From [Clostridium] symbiosum (GTDB lineage Bacteria > Bacillota > Clostridia > Lachnospirales > Lachnospiraceae): DNA of 64,000 bases. This document shows positions 32,880-42,379 of the stretch, piece by piece (position 1 is the first letter of the stretch; each line of letters opens with the position of its first letter). A program made the translations under genes and the position numbers. The stretch is taken from positions 32,438 through 96,437 of the forward strand of contig JAETSN010000029.1 of the NCBI GenBank assembly GCA_021769625.1. The letters are read 5' to 3'. The notes beneath the pieces are model-generated. The model was not told where the DNA came from. It ran no database searches and was given only the letters and a program-made list of their open reading frames with translations.

Positions 32880-34373
32880 TTATCTCAGTTTTGATTTAAG
32901 TAAAATATCTTCTCTATTCTTTTTATCCAAAAAAATAAACCAGTTAATAATAATATATATCATGATATGAGCTCCTACCTTTAGCAATAAGCCCATATAA
33001 CCATTTTTTATAGAATCATTCAGCAACACCTTTTCTATTATAAATGTGATAGTCCCAGCAAAAATCCATTTTATATATACTGATAAATAAAATTTTTTCA
33101 TTTCAAATCCCAATTTTATTTGATATACCACTGTCATTACAACAGAGCGAATCGTATACGCAATTAATATAGCAACGGATATACCAACCACACCTTGTTT
33201 TCTTATGAAAAATATTGCTGTCGGCAAGTAAATAACAATCATCAGCATATAAATAACGGCTTCCAGTCTGATCTTATTTCTGATTATCATTGTAGTTTTT
33301 CCTACTTGTTGAGGTATATCCATCAATGCCGGAATTGTAATTATCACTGCACATATTGAAACTTTCTCATATCCTTTACCCATCCATAATAATACAAAGT
33401 CATCTCCAAACAGCCCTATAGCCGTAACTATCATACCAATTATAAAAATTTGAAAACGCCCCACCTTACACATAAAACTTGCGATTTTTTTCTCCGCATC
33501 ACTCTCCCTATTCAAACGCGCTATTTTAGGCATAAACATTCCATTAACAGCATCTCCAATTATCCACACATATCCTTCTATCGTTGACGCAAGCGTAAAA
33601 TATGTAATCTCAGTTGATTTAACATACATTGCCAATAATGTTGGTGCAAGATTAAAAATAAATCGTTGCATAAACTGTATAATCGTATTCCAAATAGAAA
33701 AAGTGAACAGCTCTTTTTGCATGGAACGATCTCTATAATGAATATCAAATTTTATACCTTCTTTTTTAACCAGAAAAAATTTTATAGTCGAAAATACAAT
33801 ACTGGTACTTGCATTCGCTAAAACAAGCGCATATACATTTCCTCCAAAAACTAACGCACATACAATTAAAAAGCAAGTTGACAATTTCTGTAAAAGTCCG
33901 CAAAGTTTAACAGATATAAATTTTTCTTTTGCCATCAGAACGGCATTCAGATTAAGTAAAGGGAATGATAATATACTATAAAATGCAACAATACAATATA
34001 AACCTTTAAAAACTTTTATTTCACCCGGTGTTAATTTAACATAAATTTGTTCGATAAAAAAAAATAAAATAGCCAAAATAAAAAACAGAACCATATCAAT
34101 AATCAGATACAATCTCATAGTAATTCCCAAAAAATGATTTATGCTATTTTCTTCATTGTTTGCATAATAATTTGACAAAAAACGTGATGTTGCTGAACTA
34201 AGTCCGAAATCCACCATAAAAATGCTGATCACAGATAATGCCAGACTATACAGCGCATATTCACTATCCCCTATCGTGTGAATCATCCACGGTGTATAAA
34301 ACAACCCCATTATTATATTAATACCAATTGTAATATAAGAAATAAATGCCCCTATTGTTAACTGCTTATTCAT
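32880..34373 (-). CDS. Wzx-type oligosaccharide flippase (MOP superfamily)
   Basis: 497 residues with about 12-14 membrane helices. N-terminal SYITIGINIIMGLFYTPWMI and GDSEYALYSLALSVISIFMV are typical of polysaccharide exporters of the Wzx/RfbX family, which move lipid-linked repeat units across the membrane. Basic loops between helices are present. Its start overlaps the 3' end of the polymerase gene by 8 bp, suggesting translational coupling. Very AT-rich compared with the housekeeping genes. Confidence 0.9.
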   Translation of the reverse strand: MNKQLTIGAFISYITIGINIIMGLFYTPWMIHTIGDSEYALYSLALSVISIFMVDFGLSSATSRFLSNYYANNEENSINHFLGITMRLYLIIDMVLFFILAILFFFIEQIYVKLTPGEIKVFKGLYCIVAFYSILSFPLLNLNAVLMAKEKFISVKLCGLLQKLSTCFLIVCALVFGGNVYALVLANASTSIVFSTIKFFLVKKEGIKFDIHYRDRSMQKELFTFSIWNTIIQFMQRFIFNLAPTLLAMYVKSTEITYFTLASTIEGYVWIIGDAVNGMFMPKIARLNRESDAEKKIASFMCKVGRFQIFIIGMIVTAIGLFGDDFVLLWMGKGYEKVSICAVIITIPALMDIPQQVGKTTMIIRNKIRLEAVIYMLMIVIYLPTAIFFIRKQGVVGISVAILIAYTIRSVVMTVVYQIKLGFEMKKFYLSVYIKWIFAGTITFIIEKVLLNDSIKNGYMGLLLKVGAHIMIYIIINWFIFLDKKNREDILLKSKLR

Positions 34374-35610
34374 ATAAACCTCTTTGGATCAAATATTTAA
34401 TACGTTCTTTTCCACACAAATATTTTTTGCGTATTTTATCAGTATTTGAAAAAAGTAAAAATAAACATGTCCCATAATTTATTGCAACATCACCTGATAT
34501 ATATGATGCTTCATATGTACCAGATATAAAAAACATCATAATAAATGCAAAAAATGCCGCATACTGATCAACTCTGTGAATTTTTTTCAATTGATCCACA
34601 ACAACCCAGAAAACAAATAGTAAGAATAACAAAAAAACGCCTATACCGTATGAACACAACACATCTATGTATATATTATGAAGTTGTGAACGCCCGGTTC
34701 CCCATGAGACCTCATTATAAGCTCCTATCATAAAATGATGTTTCAACTCCGCCAAAGCATTAAACCACAAAATCTCTCTGCCACTGTAAAAATCCTGATT
34801 ACCTACTTTGCCGACTCTGATTCCAGAATAATATAATCCCATATAAAACATTGGAAATATAAACGGAAAAAAATATATTATTACTACCAAACACCTATAT
34901 AAACCTTTTTTTAGCCTTTTTATACCATGCTTTTTTACTCGGATAACTGTCAATATGATCATCCCGATCAATCCAAATACCGCCAGCATTCCGCTTCTAC
35001 ACCCTACACGCTCCAACAAATATAAAATCAAACACATCTCTCCAAGATATATAAATTTTAATACATGTGATTTGGTGCGCATAAATCCCCACATTATACC
35101 GCCAAAGCACAAAGCGGCCCACATTCCCGCCTGATTTGGATTGGGAAATCCCAATGTCAAAGTTTCATATCTATAATAAGTTTCGCCCGTTATTATTCCA
35201 TGATATGCCAATGATAAAGCAAGTATCTGGTTTAATATATTATAAATCCAAACCGCACTCGCCTCTATTTTATATCTGGTACAAACATATATCATCATTA
35301 TCGTTGCATCAAAACGCAGCAGTTTTCCATAGTAATCAAAAGTTCTGTTTGCGCTGTGACTGCCGATAATCACATTTACAGTTGCCAACGCAATAATTAA
35401 TAAACCTATCCAAAATGGGTCCATTAACCTTATACATTTCAAGCAGGCAATGCACAATACAATACACATACATAACAAGCAAAAAGTAACTGCAAAAAAG
35501 TATGAGGACAATGAATTTTTTTTATTAGAAATAGTGATCAGAAATCCTATTATAGAAAAAAATATAAAAGCCCATAATATATTTCGTATATCCAATCTTA
35601 TTTTAAACAC
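34366..35610 (-). CDS. Wzy-type O-antigen/exopolysaccharide polymerase
   Basis: 414 residues with about 11 membrane helices and a larger outside loop in the second half (around GQSQLH-like GTGRSQLHNIYIDVLCSYG), typical of the O-antigen ligase/polymerase family. SGMLAVFGLIGMIILTVIRV and RSGMLA with the preceding LERVGCRSG resemble the usual RSR/G motif. Joins repeat units in the Wzx/Wzy pathway. Low conservation of this family makes the assignment depend on topology and on the neighbouring flippase. Confidence 0.82.
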   Translation of the reverse strand: MFKIRLDIRNILWAFIFFSIIGFLITISNKKNSLSSYFFAVTFCLLCMCIVLCIACLKCIRLMDPFWIGLLIIALATVNVIIGSHSANRTFDYYGKLLRFDATIMMIYVCTRYKIEASAVWIYNILNQILALSLAYHGIITGETYYRYETLTLGFPNPNQAGMWAALCFGGIMWGFMRTKSHVLKFIYLGEMCLILYLLERVGCRSGMLAVFGLIGMIILTVIRVKKHGIKRLKKGLYRCLVVIIYFFPFIFPMFYMGLYYSGIRVGKVGNQDFYSGREILWFNALAELKHHFMIGAYNEVSWGTGRSQLHNIYIDVLCSYGIGVFLLFLLFVFWVVVDQLKKIHRVDQYAAFFAFIMMFFISGTYEASYISGDVAINYGTCLFLLFSNTDKIRKKYLCGKERIKYLIQRGLYE

Positions 35611-35655
35611 CTATAATACATCCCTTTTTATATCTGAATCATTATCTACAATATA

Positions 35656-36828
35656 TCAAAAGTTCGCAGTAAAATAATTTCTTGCTTTCCTTATTGTAAC
35701 CTTTCCCATAGGTTCGAACTCTTCATATTGCGGAACGCTTTTTCCATTCAGGAGACATTCTGAAATATAGACAAATCTATCTGCAGCCACTTGTGGCGCC
35801 CAGTTTATTTCAACCGTTTTTCTCGCTCTGGCCGACAATAATTCCTGAAGTGCCGGATTCATATAAATTCTGTTAATTGCTTCAACAGCCTCTTCTAATG
35901 TACGATATGTATAACCATTTTGGCCGTTTTCTATCAAAATTTCACTTGCACCGGCTTTGTATGAAGCAACTGGAATGCAGCCCTGAGCCATTGATTCATT
36001 TAAAACCGCTCCCCACCCCTCCCAAAAATCACTGGTAAATAAAAAAATATCACTTTCCGCCATACGTTTTTGTACCACTTCCGGCAGACAATTCCCTATA
36101 ACCTTAATATTTTCAGATAAATTTAACTTTTTTATCAGATTAATTACTTTCGGCATTATCGGACCTTCACCAATCATTTCTATCGAAAAATTAATTTTTG
36201 CTTTTTTTAACTTGTCAGCTATCCTGATCGCCAATTCCGGATGTTTATATCGAATCATTCTTCCTGCCCATAATATTTTTAAACATGATTTTTCATAATC
36301 TCTTTCAGCCATTTGCTGTTTCATTATTTGCGGGAAATATGCCCACTGAAAGCATTTTTCTATAGGAAATCTCAGCAGCTGCAACTCATAAGGCAAATAG
36401 GCCCCTATCGTCAGATAATATAGTTCTTTATCTGAAAATTGCAAAAAACGGTCTTTCTTTTTTCTATAAGAAGAAGGAACAAAATATCTGCAAAGTCCTA
36501 ACTTATAAAATCGTTCACTGCTCAAAAATGTTAATTTGTTTTTTTTCATTCGCACATAAATAAATTCATCCGGAGCTTCTCCAATAATGGCTATGTCTGC
36601 TTCCTCTGTCATTAGCAAGGCTCTATCAAAATTTTCCCTATCAATATATGCACAATAAACATACGGATAAGAGATATTATCATCTGAAAATCCCATTTTT
36701 GCTCTTATCTGAGATTGCTGCGTCAACGCTATAAACTTAAAATCTCTTACCAGAGGATTACAATTTAGCACTTCGCATATTGGGATCATATGTCGATTCA
36801 AAAAATTAGACACCAATACTATTTTCAT
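35656..36828 (-). CDS. GT4-type glycosyltransferase
   Basis: 390 residues, GT-B fold. The C-terminal nucleotide-sugar domain has LKILWAGRMIRYKHPELAIR, SIEMIGEGPIMPKV, then SDIFLFTSDFWEGWGAVLNE and the E-x7-E type ESMAQGCIPVASYKAGASE motif. ATG at 36828 starts MKIVLVSNFLN; it overlaps the upstream glycosyltransferase gene by 23 bp. Donor and linkage unknown. Confidence 0.88.
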   Translation of the reverse strand: MKIVLVSNFLNRHMIPICEVLNCNPLVRDFKFIALTQQSQIRAKMGFSDDNISYPYVYCAYIDRENFDRALLMTEEADIAIIGEAPDEFIYVRMKKNKLTFLSSERFYKLGLCRYFVPSSYRKKKDRFLQFSDKELYYLTIGAYLPYELQLLRFPIEKCFQWAYFPQIMKQQMAERDYEKSCLKILWAGRMIRYKHPELAIRIADKLKKAKINFSIEMIGEGPIMPKVINLIKKLNLSENIKVIGNCLPEVVQKRMAESDIFLFTSDFWEGWGAVLNESMAQGCIPVASYKAGASEILIENGQNGYTYRTLEEAVEAINRIYMNPALQELLSARARKTVEINWAPQVAADRFVYISECLLNGKSVPQYEEFEPMGKVTIRKARNYFTANF

Positions 36829-38071
36829 AATCCATATCTTTCCTCTCTTCTCCAAGCAGTTCTTGCATAAATGCTATATATTCTAATATATTTTTGTCCT
36901 GATCGAAATTTTTATGCGAAAATTTCAAACAATTTAAATAATACGTTTCTTTTCCTTCATCAAGTATATCTTTCACTGTTTTTAAGTAAGATTCTTTATC
37001 ACCTAAGGGCACAAGTTTTCCACAGCCATCCCTTATCAGTTCTGTACAGGCAGTCGTTTCATAAGCCACCACTGGTGTTCCGCAACAAATTGCTTCCGCT
37101 GTTGTTTTTCCAAAAGTTTCCTGCACAGAAGGATTTAAAAAGACATCTGCCATTGAATAATATTTTGCTAAAAGGTCTGTTTCCTTTACTGTCCCGACAC
37201 ATATAACATTCTCCGGCAATCTCAATGTTCTGGATATTTTTCCAACCAATATAATTTTTGCCTCCGATAATTCTTCTGCCACCAATAAAATTTCCTGTAT
37301 TCCTTTTCGATCCCCCCAATAGGAGGCAACCCCTAAAAGTATATATAATCCATTTTGAATACCCAATTCTCTCTTAAAAATTTTTGTATCCCGCGGATAA
37401 AACACATTAAAATCTATCCAATTATAGATATCGCGAATAATCGCTTTATCCTGTAAAATAGAATTCTTTGCCTCATTTGTAATCCACTTTGATACACCGA
37501 TTACACCCAGCATCTCAATAGAAGAAAACCATTTTTGTTTGTCCCACAGACATTTTTTTGCGGTATCAAACACCCAGCTCTTATTCCATTCGTGAATTTG
37601 GGAGCAACCATCGCAATCTTTCATCCACTTTTCGCATTTAGAATCTGTGTAATAGCAACAATGTCCAGTAAAATACCAGCAATCATGCAATATCAATATA
37701 ACGGCAATATGATTTGAAGATAAATACCGAACCAGCATTGGCATATTAATACAATTACTATGTAATATCCTTAATAATACCACCTGAGGATTTATATCTT
37801 TCATCCTTCGGATCAATTGCTTTGTTGAATTTCTGGAAAAGTAGCCCTGCAAGCCTGTTAGACGTGATAAAAAAGCATGTAATTTTCTGTCTGTCCAAGA
37901 CGAAAATAGATGAACCCCACCATTCTCTGTTTTCACAAAATTTTTATCAGATTTTAACACGAATGCGTTTGAATCATGCCCATGCACTAATAACCACTCA
38001 TGCAGCTCCTTGGTTGATCTTCCTGTGCTGTCCGCATCCCCATAGGTTTGATTAATTTGTACAATTTTCAC
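36806..38071 (-). CDS. GT4-type glycosyltransferase (WcaC/WcaL-like)
   Basis: 421 residues. N-terminal MKIVQINQTYGDADSTGRST, a HDCWYFTGHCCYY segment and a Cys-rich patch (CEKWMKDCDGC) are recurring features of colanic-acid-like glycosyltransferases; the Cys may bind metal. C-terminal domain: LGVASYWGDRKG, VFLNPSVQETFGKTTAEAIC with GTPVVAYETTACTELI. Last codons overlap the next gene. Sugar specificity not readable. Confidence 0.9.
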   Translation of the reverse strand: MKIVQINQTYGDADSTGRSTKELHEWLLVHGHDSNAFVLKSDKNFVKTENGGVHLFSSWTDRKLHAFLSRLTGLQGYFSRNSTKQLIRRMKDINPQVVLLRILHSNCINMPMLVRYLSSNHIAVILILHDCWYFTGHCCYYTDSKCEKWMKDCDGCSQIHEWNKSWVFDTAKKCLWDKQKWFSSIEMLGVIGVSKWITNEAKNSILQDKAIIRDIYNWIDFNVFYPRDTKIFKRELGIQNGLYILLGVASYWGDRKGIQEILLVAEELSEAKIILVGKISRTLRLPENVICVGTVKETDLLAKYYSMADVFLNPSVQETFGKTTAEAICCGTPVVAYETTACTELIRDGCGKLVPLGDKESYLKTVKDILDEGKETYYLNCLKFSHKNFDQDKNILEYIAFMQELLGEERKDMDYENSIGV

Positions 38072-38094
38072 TCTTATATACCCTGTCCAAATCT

Positions 38095-38895
38095 TTATCT
38101 ATTTATATCAATTATTGTATTTATATTATTTTTTATTTTGAGGATAGTGTCTTTTTCAATAGTTCTATTAATTATGTTTTTTATGAGCCGCACTATTCTA
38201 TATATGAAAACATGCCCCATCGTCCCACCATGAGATATAATAATTTTATTGCTCTCACGTACTCGCTCAATATTATATGGTGTAAATGTCAACCCTTCTA
38301 ATGTATAAAATGCCATGACATAATCAATATATTTCATATTTGCTCCCATTTCCTCAAATCGCATTAATAAATCATAGTCCATAGCATATCTATAATTCAC
38401 ATTATACAAGCCATATTTTTTATAAGCCATCTTAGATATAAAAGTCCCCTGATGGCTTACTCTTACATTAATACTGATCAATGGGAAATGCATGGATGGA
38501 ATCTCTTTAACTTTCATTCCTGTCCTTATATTCCATAACAGTATATTTCCACGATATACATCTATATCTTTTTCATATTCATGCGCTAAAATATTCAGAG
38601 CACCATCGCATAACCCATCATCAGAATTAATAATTCCTATAATATCCCCCGATGCTCTTCTGATTCCTTTATTAAAAGCATCGCTTATTCCATTATCTGG
38701 TTCTGAAGACCAATACGATACATACTTTTCATAAGTTTTTATAATTTTAACGGTCCCATCTGTTGATCCACCGTCAATAATAATGTATTCTAAATTTTTA
38801 TAATCTTGGTTTATTACGCTCTGTATCGTCCTCGCTAATGTTTTTTCACTGTTAAATGTCACTGTAATAATTGAAATTTTAGGTTGAAACATCAT
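38095..38895 (-). CDS. GT2-family glycosyltransferase
   Basis: 266 residues, GT-A fold. N-terminus KISIITVTFNSEKTLARTIQ, then YIIIDGGSTDGT (nucleotide binding), GISDAFNKGIRRASGDIIGI and NSDDGLCDGAL, the DxD-like metal motif of WcaA-type transferases. Middle region FISKMAYKKYGLYNVNYRYAMDYDLLMRF is typical. Cytosolic face of the membrane, adding one sugar to the lipid-linked unit. Confidence 0.92.
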   Translation of the reverse strand: MMFQPKISIITVTFNSEKTLARTIQSVINQDYKNLEYIIIDGGSTDGTVKIIKTYEKYVSYWSSEPDNGISDAFNKGIRRASGDIIGIINSDDGLCDGALNILAHEYEKDIDVYRGNILLWNIRTGMKVKEIPSMHFPLISINVRVSHQGTFISKMAYKKYGLYNVNYRYAMDYDLLMRFEEMGANMKYIDYVMAFYTLEGLTFTPYNIERVRESNKIIISHGGTMGHVFIYRIVRLIKNIINRTIEKDTILKIKNNINTIIDINR

Positions 38896-38938
38896 TTATC
38901 CACACTCTTTAATCAATCTTAATTTATTTTTCAGCTAC

Positions 38939-40045
38939 TTATCCATTATCTTTTTCTTCACATTCTATCTCTCTTCTATACTCCTCAATAACAATCTCCC
39001 TGTCAAACTCTCTCACCATCTTCTCCCTTCCTGCCATCCCCATCCTTTTTCTTTCCTCGTTTTCCAATCTCATAAATCCCTTAACCGTCTCAATCAGACT
39101 CTCAGTATTTCTTTGTTCAAATACATATCCCGTCACACCATTTTCCACCGTCTCTCGACATCCGCTCCTGTCCGTCGTGATCACCAGCCTGCCGCTCGCC
39201 GCCGCTTCCAGACAAACATTTGACATTCCCTCCGGATAATAAGAAGGATGGATCAGGCAATGAACTTTCTGCAAATATTCCGCCGTACTGCTTACTTCAC
39301 CGTGATAACAAATAATTCCCTCTTTTTCATTCTCTGATAAAATATCTTTATAAGGTCCGTCACACGGACCAACCACATGAAAAATCGTATCCGGATGCTC
39401 TTTCTTTATCGCTCTCGCGCACGCCAAATACTCTTCGATACCCTTTTCTTTCATAATTCTTGCAATGAATAGAAATTCTACGCCATTTTTATCATCCGGA
39501 TATTCCAAATACTTCCATTTATCTAAATTAACACCAGATCCGGGTATCAGCTTATACTTTTTGACATATATCTTATGCTTCCGAAAAAACTCCAAATTTT
39601 CCCTGTTCTGAAAAAAGACACAATCCGCCCTCTTTGCCGCCTGTTTATATAACCAGATCATCACCGGCTGTAATAATCCCGGATTTTCCAACGCAGTACC
39701 CAACCCCGACACATTCATAAGATATGGTATTTTCATTTTTCCGGCTACTATGCCGGCATAGATGCATACCTTTGTTGTATATGTAAGGATTATGTCTGGT
39801 CTGTATTGGCGAAATATTTCATAATAATCTTTTATCAAAGAAATATCTCTGACCGGATTTGTCCCTCTTTTATCGATTTCCACCCGAATAAATTTACACC
39901 CTGCCTGAACCATCTGTTCTACTTTTTCCCCATAAGGCAGACAGATATATACTTCATATTTTTCCTTTATCAGCCTTTCCACTAACTCAAATCGAAAATT
40001 ATATAAAACAAAATCTCTGTTTACCAAAAACATAATCCGTTTCAT
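38939..40045 (-). CDS. GT4-type glycosyltransferase (CapM-like)
   Basis: 368 residues, GT-B. N-terminal FLVNRDFVLYNFRFELVERL and YTTKVCIYAGIVAGK, then LFIARIMKEKGIEEYLACAR, VVGPCDG and the donor-binding HPSYYPEGMSNVCLEAAASG with TTDRSGCRETVE. Closest by pattern to CapM/PglA-like galactosaminyl- or galacturonosyl-type transferases that act on the first lipid-linked sugar. First gene of the variable block after the right-hand Rpn remnant. Confidence 0.9.
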   Translation of the reverse strand: MKRIMFLVNRDFVLYNFRFELVERLIKEKYEVYICLPYGEKVEQMVQAGCKFIRVEIDKRGTNPVRDISLIKDYYEIFRQYRPDIILTYTTKVCIYAGIVAGKMKIPYLMNVSGLGTALENPGLLQPVMIWLYKQAAKRADCVFFQNRENLEFFRKHKIYVKKYKLIPGSGVNLDKWKYLEYPDDKNGVEFLFIARIMKEKGIEEYLACARAIKKEHPDTIFHVVGPCDGPYKDILSENEKEGIICYHGEVSSTAEYLQKVHCLIHPSYYPEGMSNVCLEAAASGRLVITTDRSGCRETVENGVTGYVFEQRNTESLIETVKGFMRLENEERKRMGMAGREKMVREFDREIVIEEYRREIECEEKDNG

Positions 40046-40092
40046 ATTTTAGTTTTGATCCCTTCTGTTGCACCACAGCTTTCTCCCCATAA

Positions 40093-40382
40093 AAAAATCT
40101 GACGCAAAGCCATGACAATCCCATACTTTACATCAGATTTCTTCATCCATATTTGACAATTCAATATAAACTACTTCTTTTCTTCCAGTCCAAACTCAAC
40201 GAACAGCTTGTGTTGGAAATCCCGGTCCGACAACGATCTCAAAAAGTCCGCCGTCCTCCCCGCTTCTGCCAGAAGGAGTCCCAGTTTATTTACCTTTGCT
40301 TCTCCCTTTGCTTCTCCCTTTGCTGCTTCCTTTGCTACTTCCTTTGCTACTTTCTTTGCTGCTTCCTCCGCTATAAAACGAT
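40093..40382. repeat. Right direct repeat flanking the polysaccharide cassette
   Basis: Partner of 27108-27360 in the same orientation. It differs mainly by a longer Ala/Lys/Glu-coding tract (repeated TTTGCTNC triplets near 40300-40365). Confidence 0.85.
40111..40139 (+). repeat. Left terminal inverted repeat of the Rpn unit
   Basis: Read inward, CATGACAATCCCATACTTTA and then CATCAGATT. It matches, with a few differences, the inward reading of 40936-40908. The same sequence follows the left Rpn remnant (27126-27154). Confidence 0.7.
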
Positions 40383-40847
40383 CCAGCGCCGCATCCATAT
40401 TTACACCTCCCGCTTCTTCACATGGAATATTTTCTATACATTCTGTATACCTTCTGTCATTCTTGATCGCACTTAAAGCATACCATGTTTCCCGGTGCAA
40501 GGCAAATTCCGACACTGGTAAGAATACGACATGGCGTCCAGTTCCATGCACCGGACCGGCATATAATAATTTACGCCCGTCTGAGCCTCCACTCCCATGA
40601 TGATCTGGAAAGCTATTTTATCATCAAACAGCATTGTGATTTTTTCGGCGTCCCTCAGCCTTTCCAGATTTTTAAGCTGACCGTCCTCCAACCTGATCGT
40701 TTCCTGATTTGCTGTGTCAAGCTCCTGCAGTTTATCCGGGTCAATATCCATCTCCCCGTGGAAAATCCCCCTGCTGAACAGTTGGGCAAACACCGGCGGA
40801 ATTTTAATAAAATTTTTGATGCTGATATCTATATCCCCCATACGCAC
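40171..40847 (-). pseudogene. Rpn-family (YhgA-like) nuclease gene with internal deletion and frameshift
   Basis: The 5' part (from 40847) encodes MRMGDIDISIKNFIKIPPVF to VEAQTGVNYYMPVRCMELDA and QCRN, the family N-terminus. It then jumps into the wrong frame at LPCTGKHGML. The 3' part in another frame resumes LHRETWYALSAIKNDRRY and ends FQHKLFVEFGLEEKK. Comparison with 27186-27905 shows loss of about 115 codons between the two. The start has a good promoter and a GAAGGG ribosome site. Flanked by inverted repeats at 40111 and 40908. Confidence 0.85.
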
Positions 40848-40868
40848 CTTACCCTTCTTTTTTCTCCG

Positions 40869-40897
40869 ATTATATCATATAAGGTATGCATTGTAAA
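40869..40897 (-). promoter_or_regulatory. Promoter of the Rpn pseudogene
   Basis: Minus-strand TTTACA (40892-40897), 17 bp, TATAAT (40869-40874), inside the terminal repeat unit and 22 bp before the start codon. Confidence 0.72.
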
Positions 40898-40907
40898 GGA
40901 TATACCT

Positions 40908-40936
40908 AATCTAATGTAAAGTATAAAATTGTCAAG
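40908..40936 (-). repeat. Right terminal inverted repeat of the Rpn unit
   Basis: Read inward on the minus strand, CTTGACAATTTTATACTTTA then CATTAGATT; pairs with 40111-40139 at about 24 of 29 positions by eye. Confidence 0.7.
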
Positions 40937-41016
40937 GTACACCGCTTATTCAGCCCGATTTTCTGCTCCTGTAAAGTCCGCAGTCCCGTTGTAAAACATG
41001 CCGGAACCCACGGACA

Positions 41017-42378
41017 TTAATCCTCTCCCGTCTCCTCCGCCCCAAACCCCTCCGTCTTCTCCGGAATAAACATCGTCTTCACCGTCAGAAACAGTATCTT
41101 CATATCCATCCAGAGCGACATATTCTCGATATACATCAGGTCCATCTTCAGTTTGTCTTCCGCCGTGGTGTTGTACTTTCCGAACACCTGGGCATAGCCG
41201 GTGAGGCCTCCGCGCACCTGCAGCCTTGCGGAAAATTCCGGCAGTTCTTTCATATATTTCTCCATATGCTCCACCCGCTCAGGCCGCGGGCCTATGATAG
41301 ACATATCTCCCTTCAGGATGTTCCAGAGCTGGGGCAGTTCATCCAGCCTTGTCGCCCGGATGAGATGCCCGACCCTGGTGATACGGCGGTCCCCCGTTTT
41401 GCACGGAATGACTTCCCCGGCCTTCTCGGCATCCACGATCATGCTGCGGAATTTGAGTATCTCAAATTCTCTGCCATGAAGGGTGAGACGTTTCTGCCTG
41501 AAAAAGACCGGTCCGCCGTCTTCCATTTTTACGGCAGCCGCCGTAAGGATGATAAAGGGTGAAAAGATAATAAGCATGATAACGGATATCACAATATCCC
41601 AGAACCGCTTGCTCAGATAAGCAGTTCTCCTTCCCTGTGCCGATATCCCATACCGCATCAGCGGTGTATCCAGCACATGGCTGTTTTCAAAACCGAATAA
41701 AAAGATATCATCCAGTCTCGGCGTCACATAGATGATCTTCTGTTTCTCCACGCAATAAGCAAATATCCTGCTCCGAAGGTTTGCCGGCACCTCATACAGC
41801 AGCACCGCCTCATAGGTTTCTATCTCCTCCAGCGGAAACATCTTCAGATTTGTCCGGCAGTAATATGTATTCTGGATGTCAAACAGATAATAAAGCTTGG
41901 TCTCCAGACGGTCCCGAAAATGCTGTGCCTCGCTGAACCTCAGTTCCCTGCTGATCAGTATGGTCTTATAAGGTTTTACCCGGTACATCAGATATCTTTT
42001 GCCGTAAACGGAAAAGACAGCCGAAAAAACCGTCTGCAGGATGAAGACCAGAAAACCCGGCAAGACATCCACCGCCCCCACATGGATCAGGCAGCATTCC
42101 AGATACAGCACCAGATCCGCGATCCCGAACGAGAGTACCTGCGAAAAAATAAGCTCCCCGATCTGGCAGGTCTCCAGATTAAAGGCTTCATACAGTCTTG
42201 CCAGCATCAGATAGACTGCCACATAAAGAGCCACTGATGCCAGCGCGCCGTACAGCCAGTTCGCCTGAAAAGCAAAATCATTATAATAAAGAAGCCACAC
42301 ATAGCCGAATGACACGATCATGCTGCAGGCGCATACAAATTTCATCCATTTTAATGCTGCCGTGTATTCTTTCTGCAT
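41017..42378 (-). CDS. Polyprenyl-phosphate sugar phosphotransferase (priming transferase)
   Basis: 453 residues. Transfers the first sugar-1-phosphate to undecaprenyl phosphate, starting repeat-unit assembly. N-terminal half has four membrane helices and a CoA-binding-like domain; a fifth helix (FWDIVISVIMLIIFSPFIIL) leads into the bacterial sugar transferase domain: VFFRQKRLTLHGREFEILKF, RATRLDELPQLWNILKGDMS, IGPRPERVEHM and GGLTGYAQVFGKYN. Two bp after the Wzz-like gene. An 89-bp relic of a related gene lies at 27011-27099. Confidence 0.93.
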   Translation of the reverse strand: MQKEYTAALKWMKFVCACSMIVSFGYVWLLYYNDFAFQANWLYGALASVALYVAVYLMLARLYEAFNLETCQIGELIFSQVLSFGIADLVLYLECCLIHVGAVDVLPGFLVFILQTVFSAVFSVYGKRYLMYRVKPYKTILISRELRFSEAQHFRDRLETKLYYLFDIQNTYYCRTNLKMFPLEEIETYEAVLLYEVPANLRSRIFAYCVEKQKIIYVTPRLDDIFLFGFENSHVLDTPLMRYGISAQGRRTAYLSKRFWDIVISVIMLIIFSPFIILTAAAVKMEDGGPVFFRQKRLTLHGREFEILKFRSMIVDAEKAGEVIPCKTGDRRITRVGHLIRATRLDELPQLWNILKGDMSIIGPRPERVEHMEKYMKELPEFSARLQVRGGLTGYAQVFGKYNTTAEDKLKMDLMYIENMSLWMDMKILFLTVKTMFIPEKTEGFGAEETGED

Positions 42379-42379
42379 G

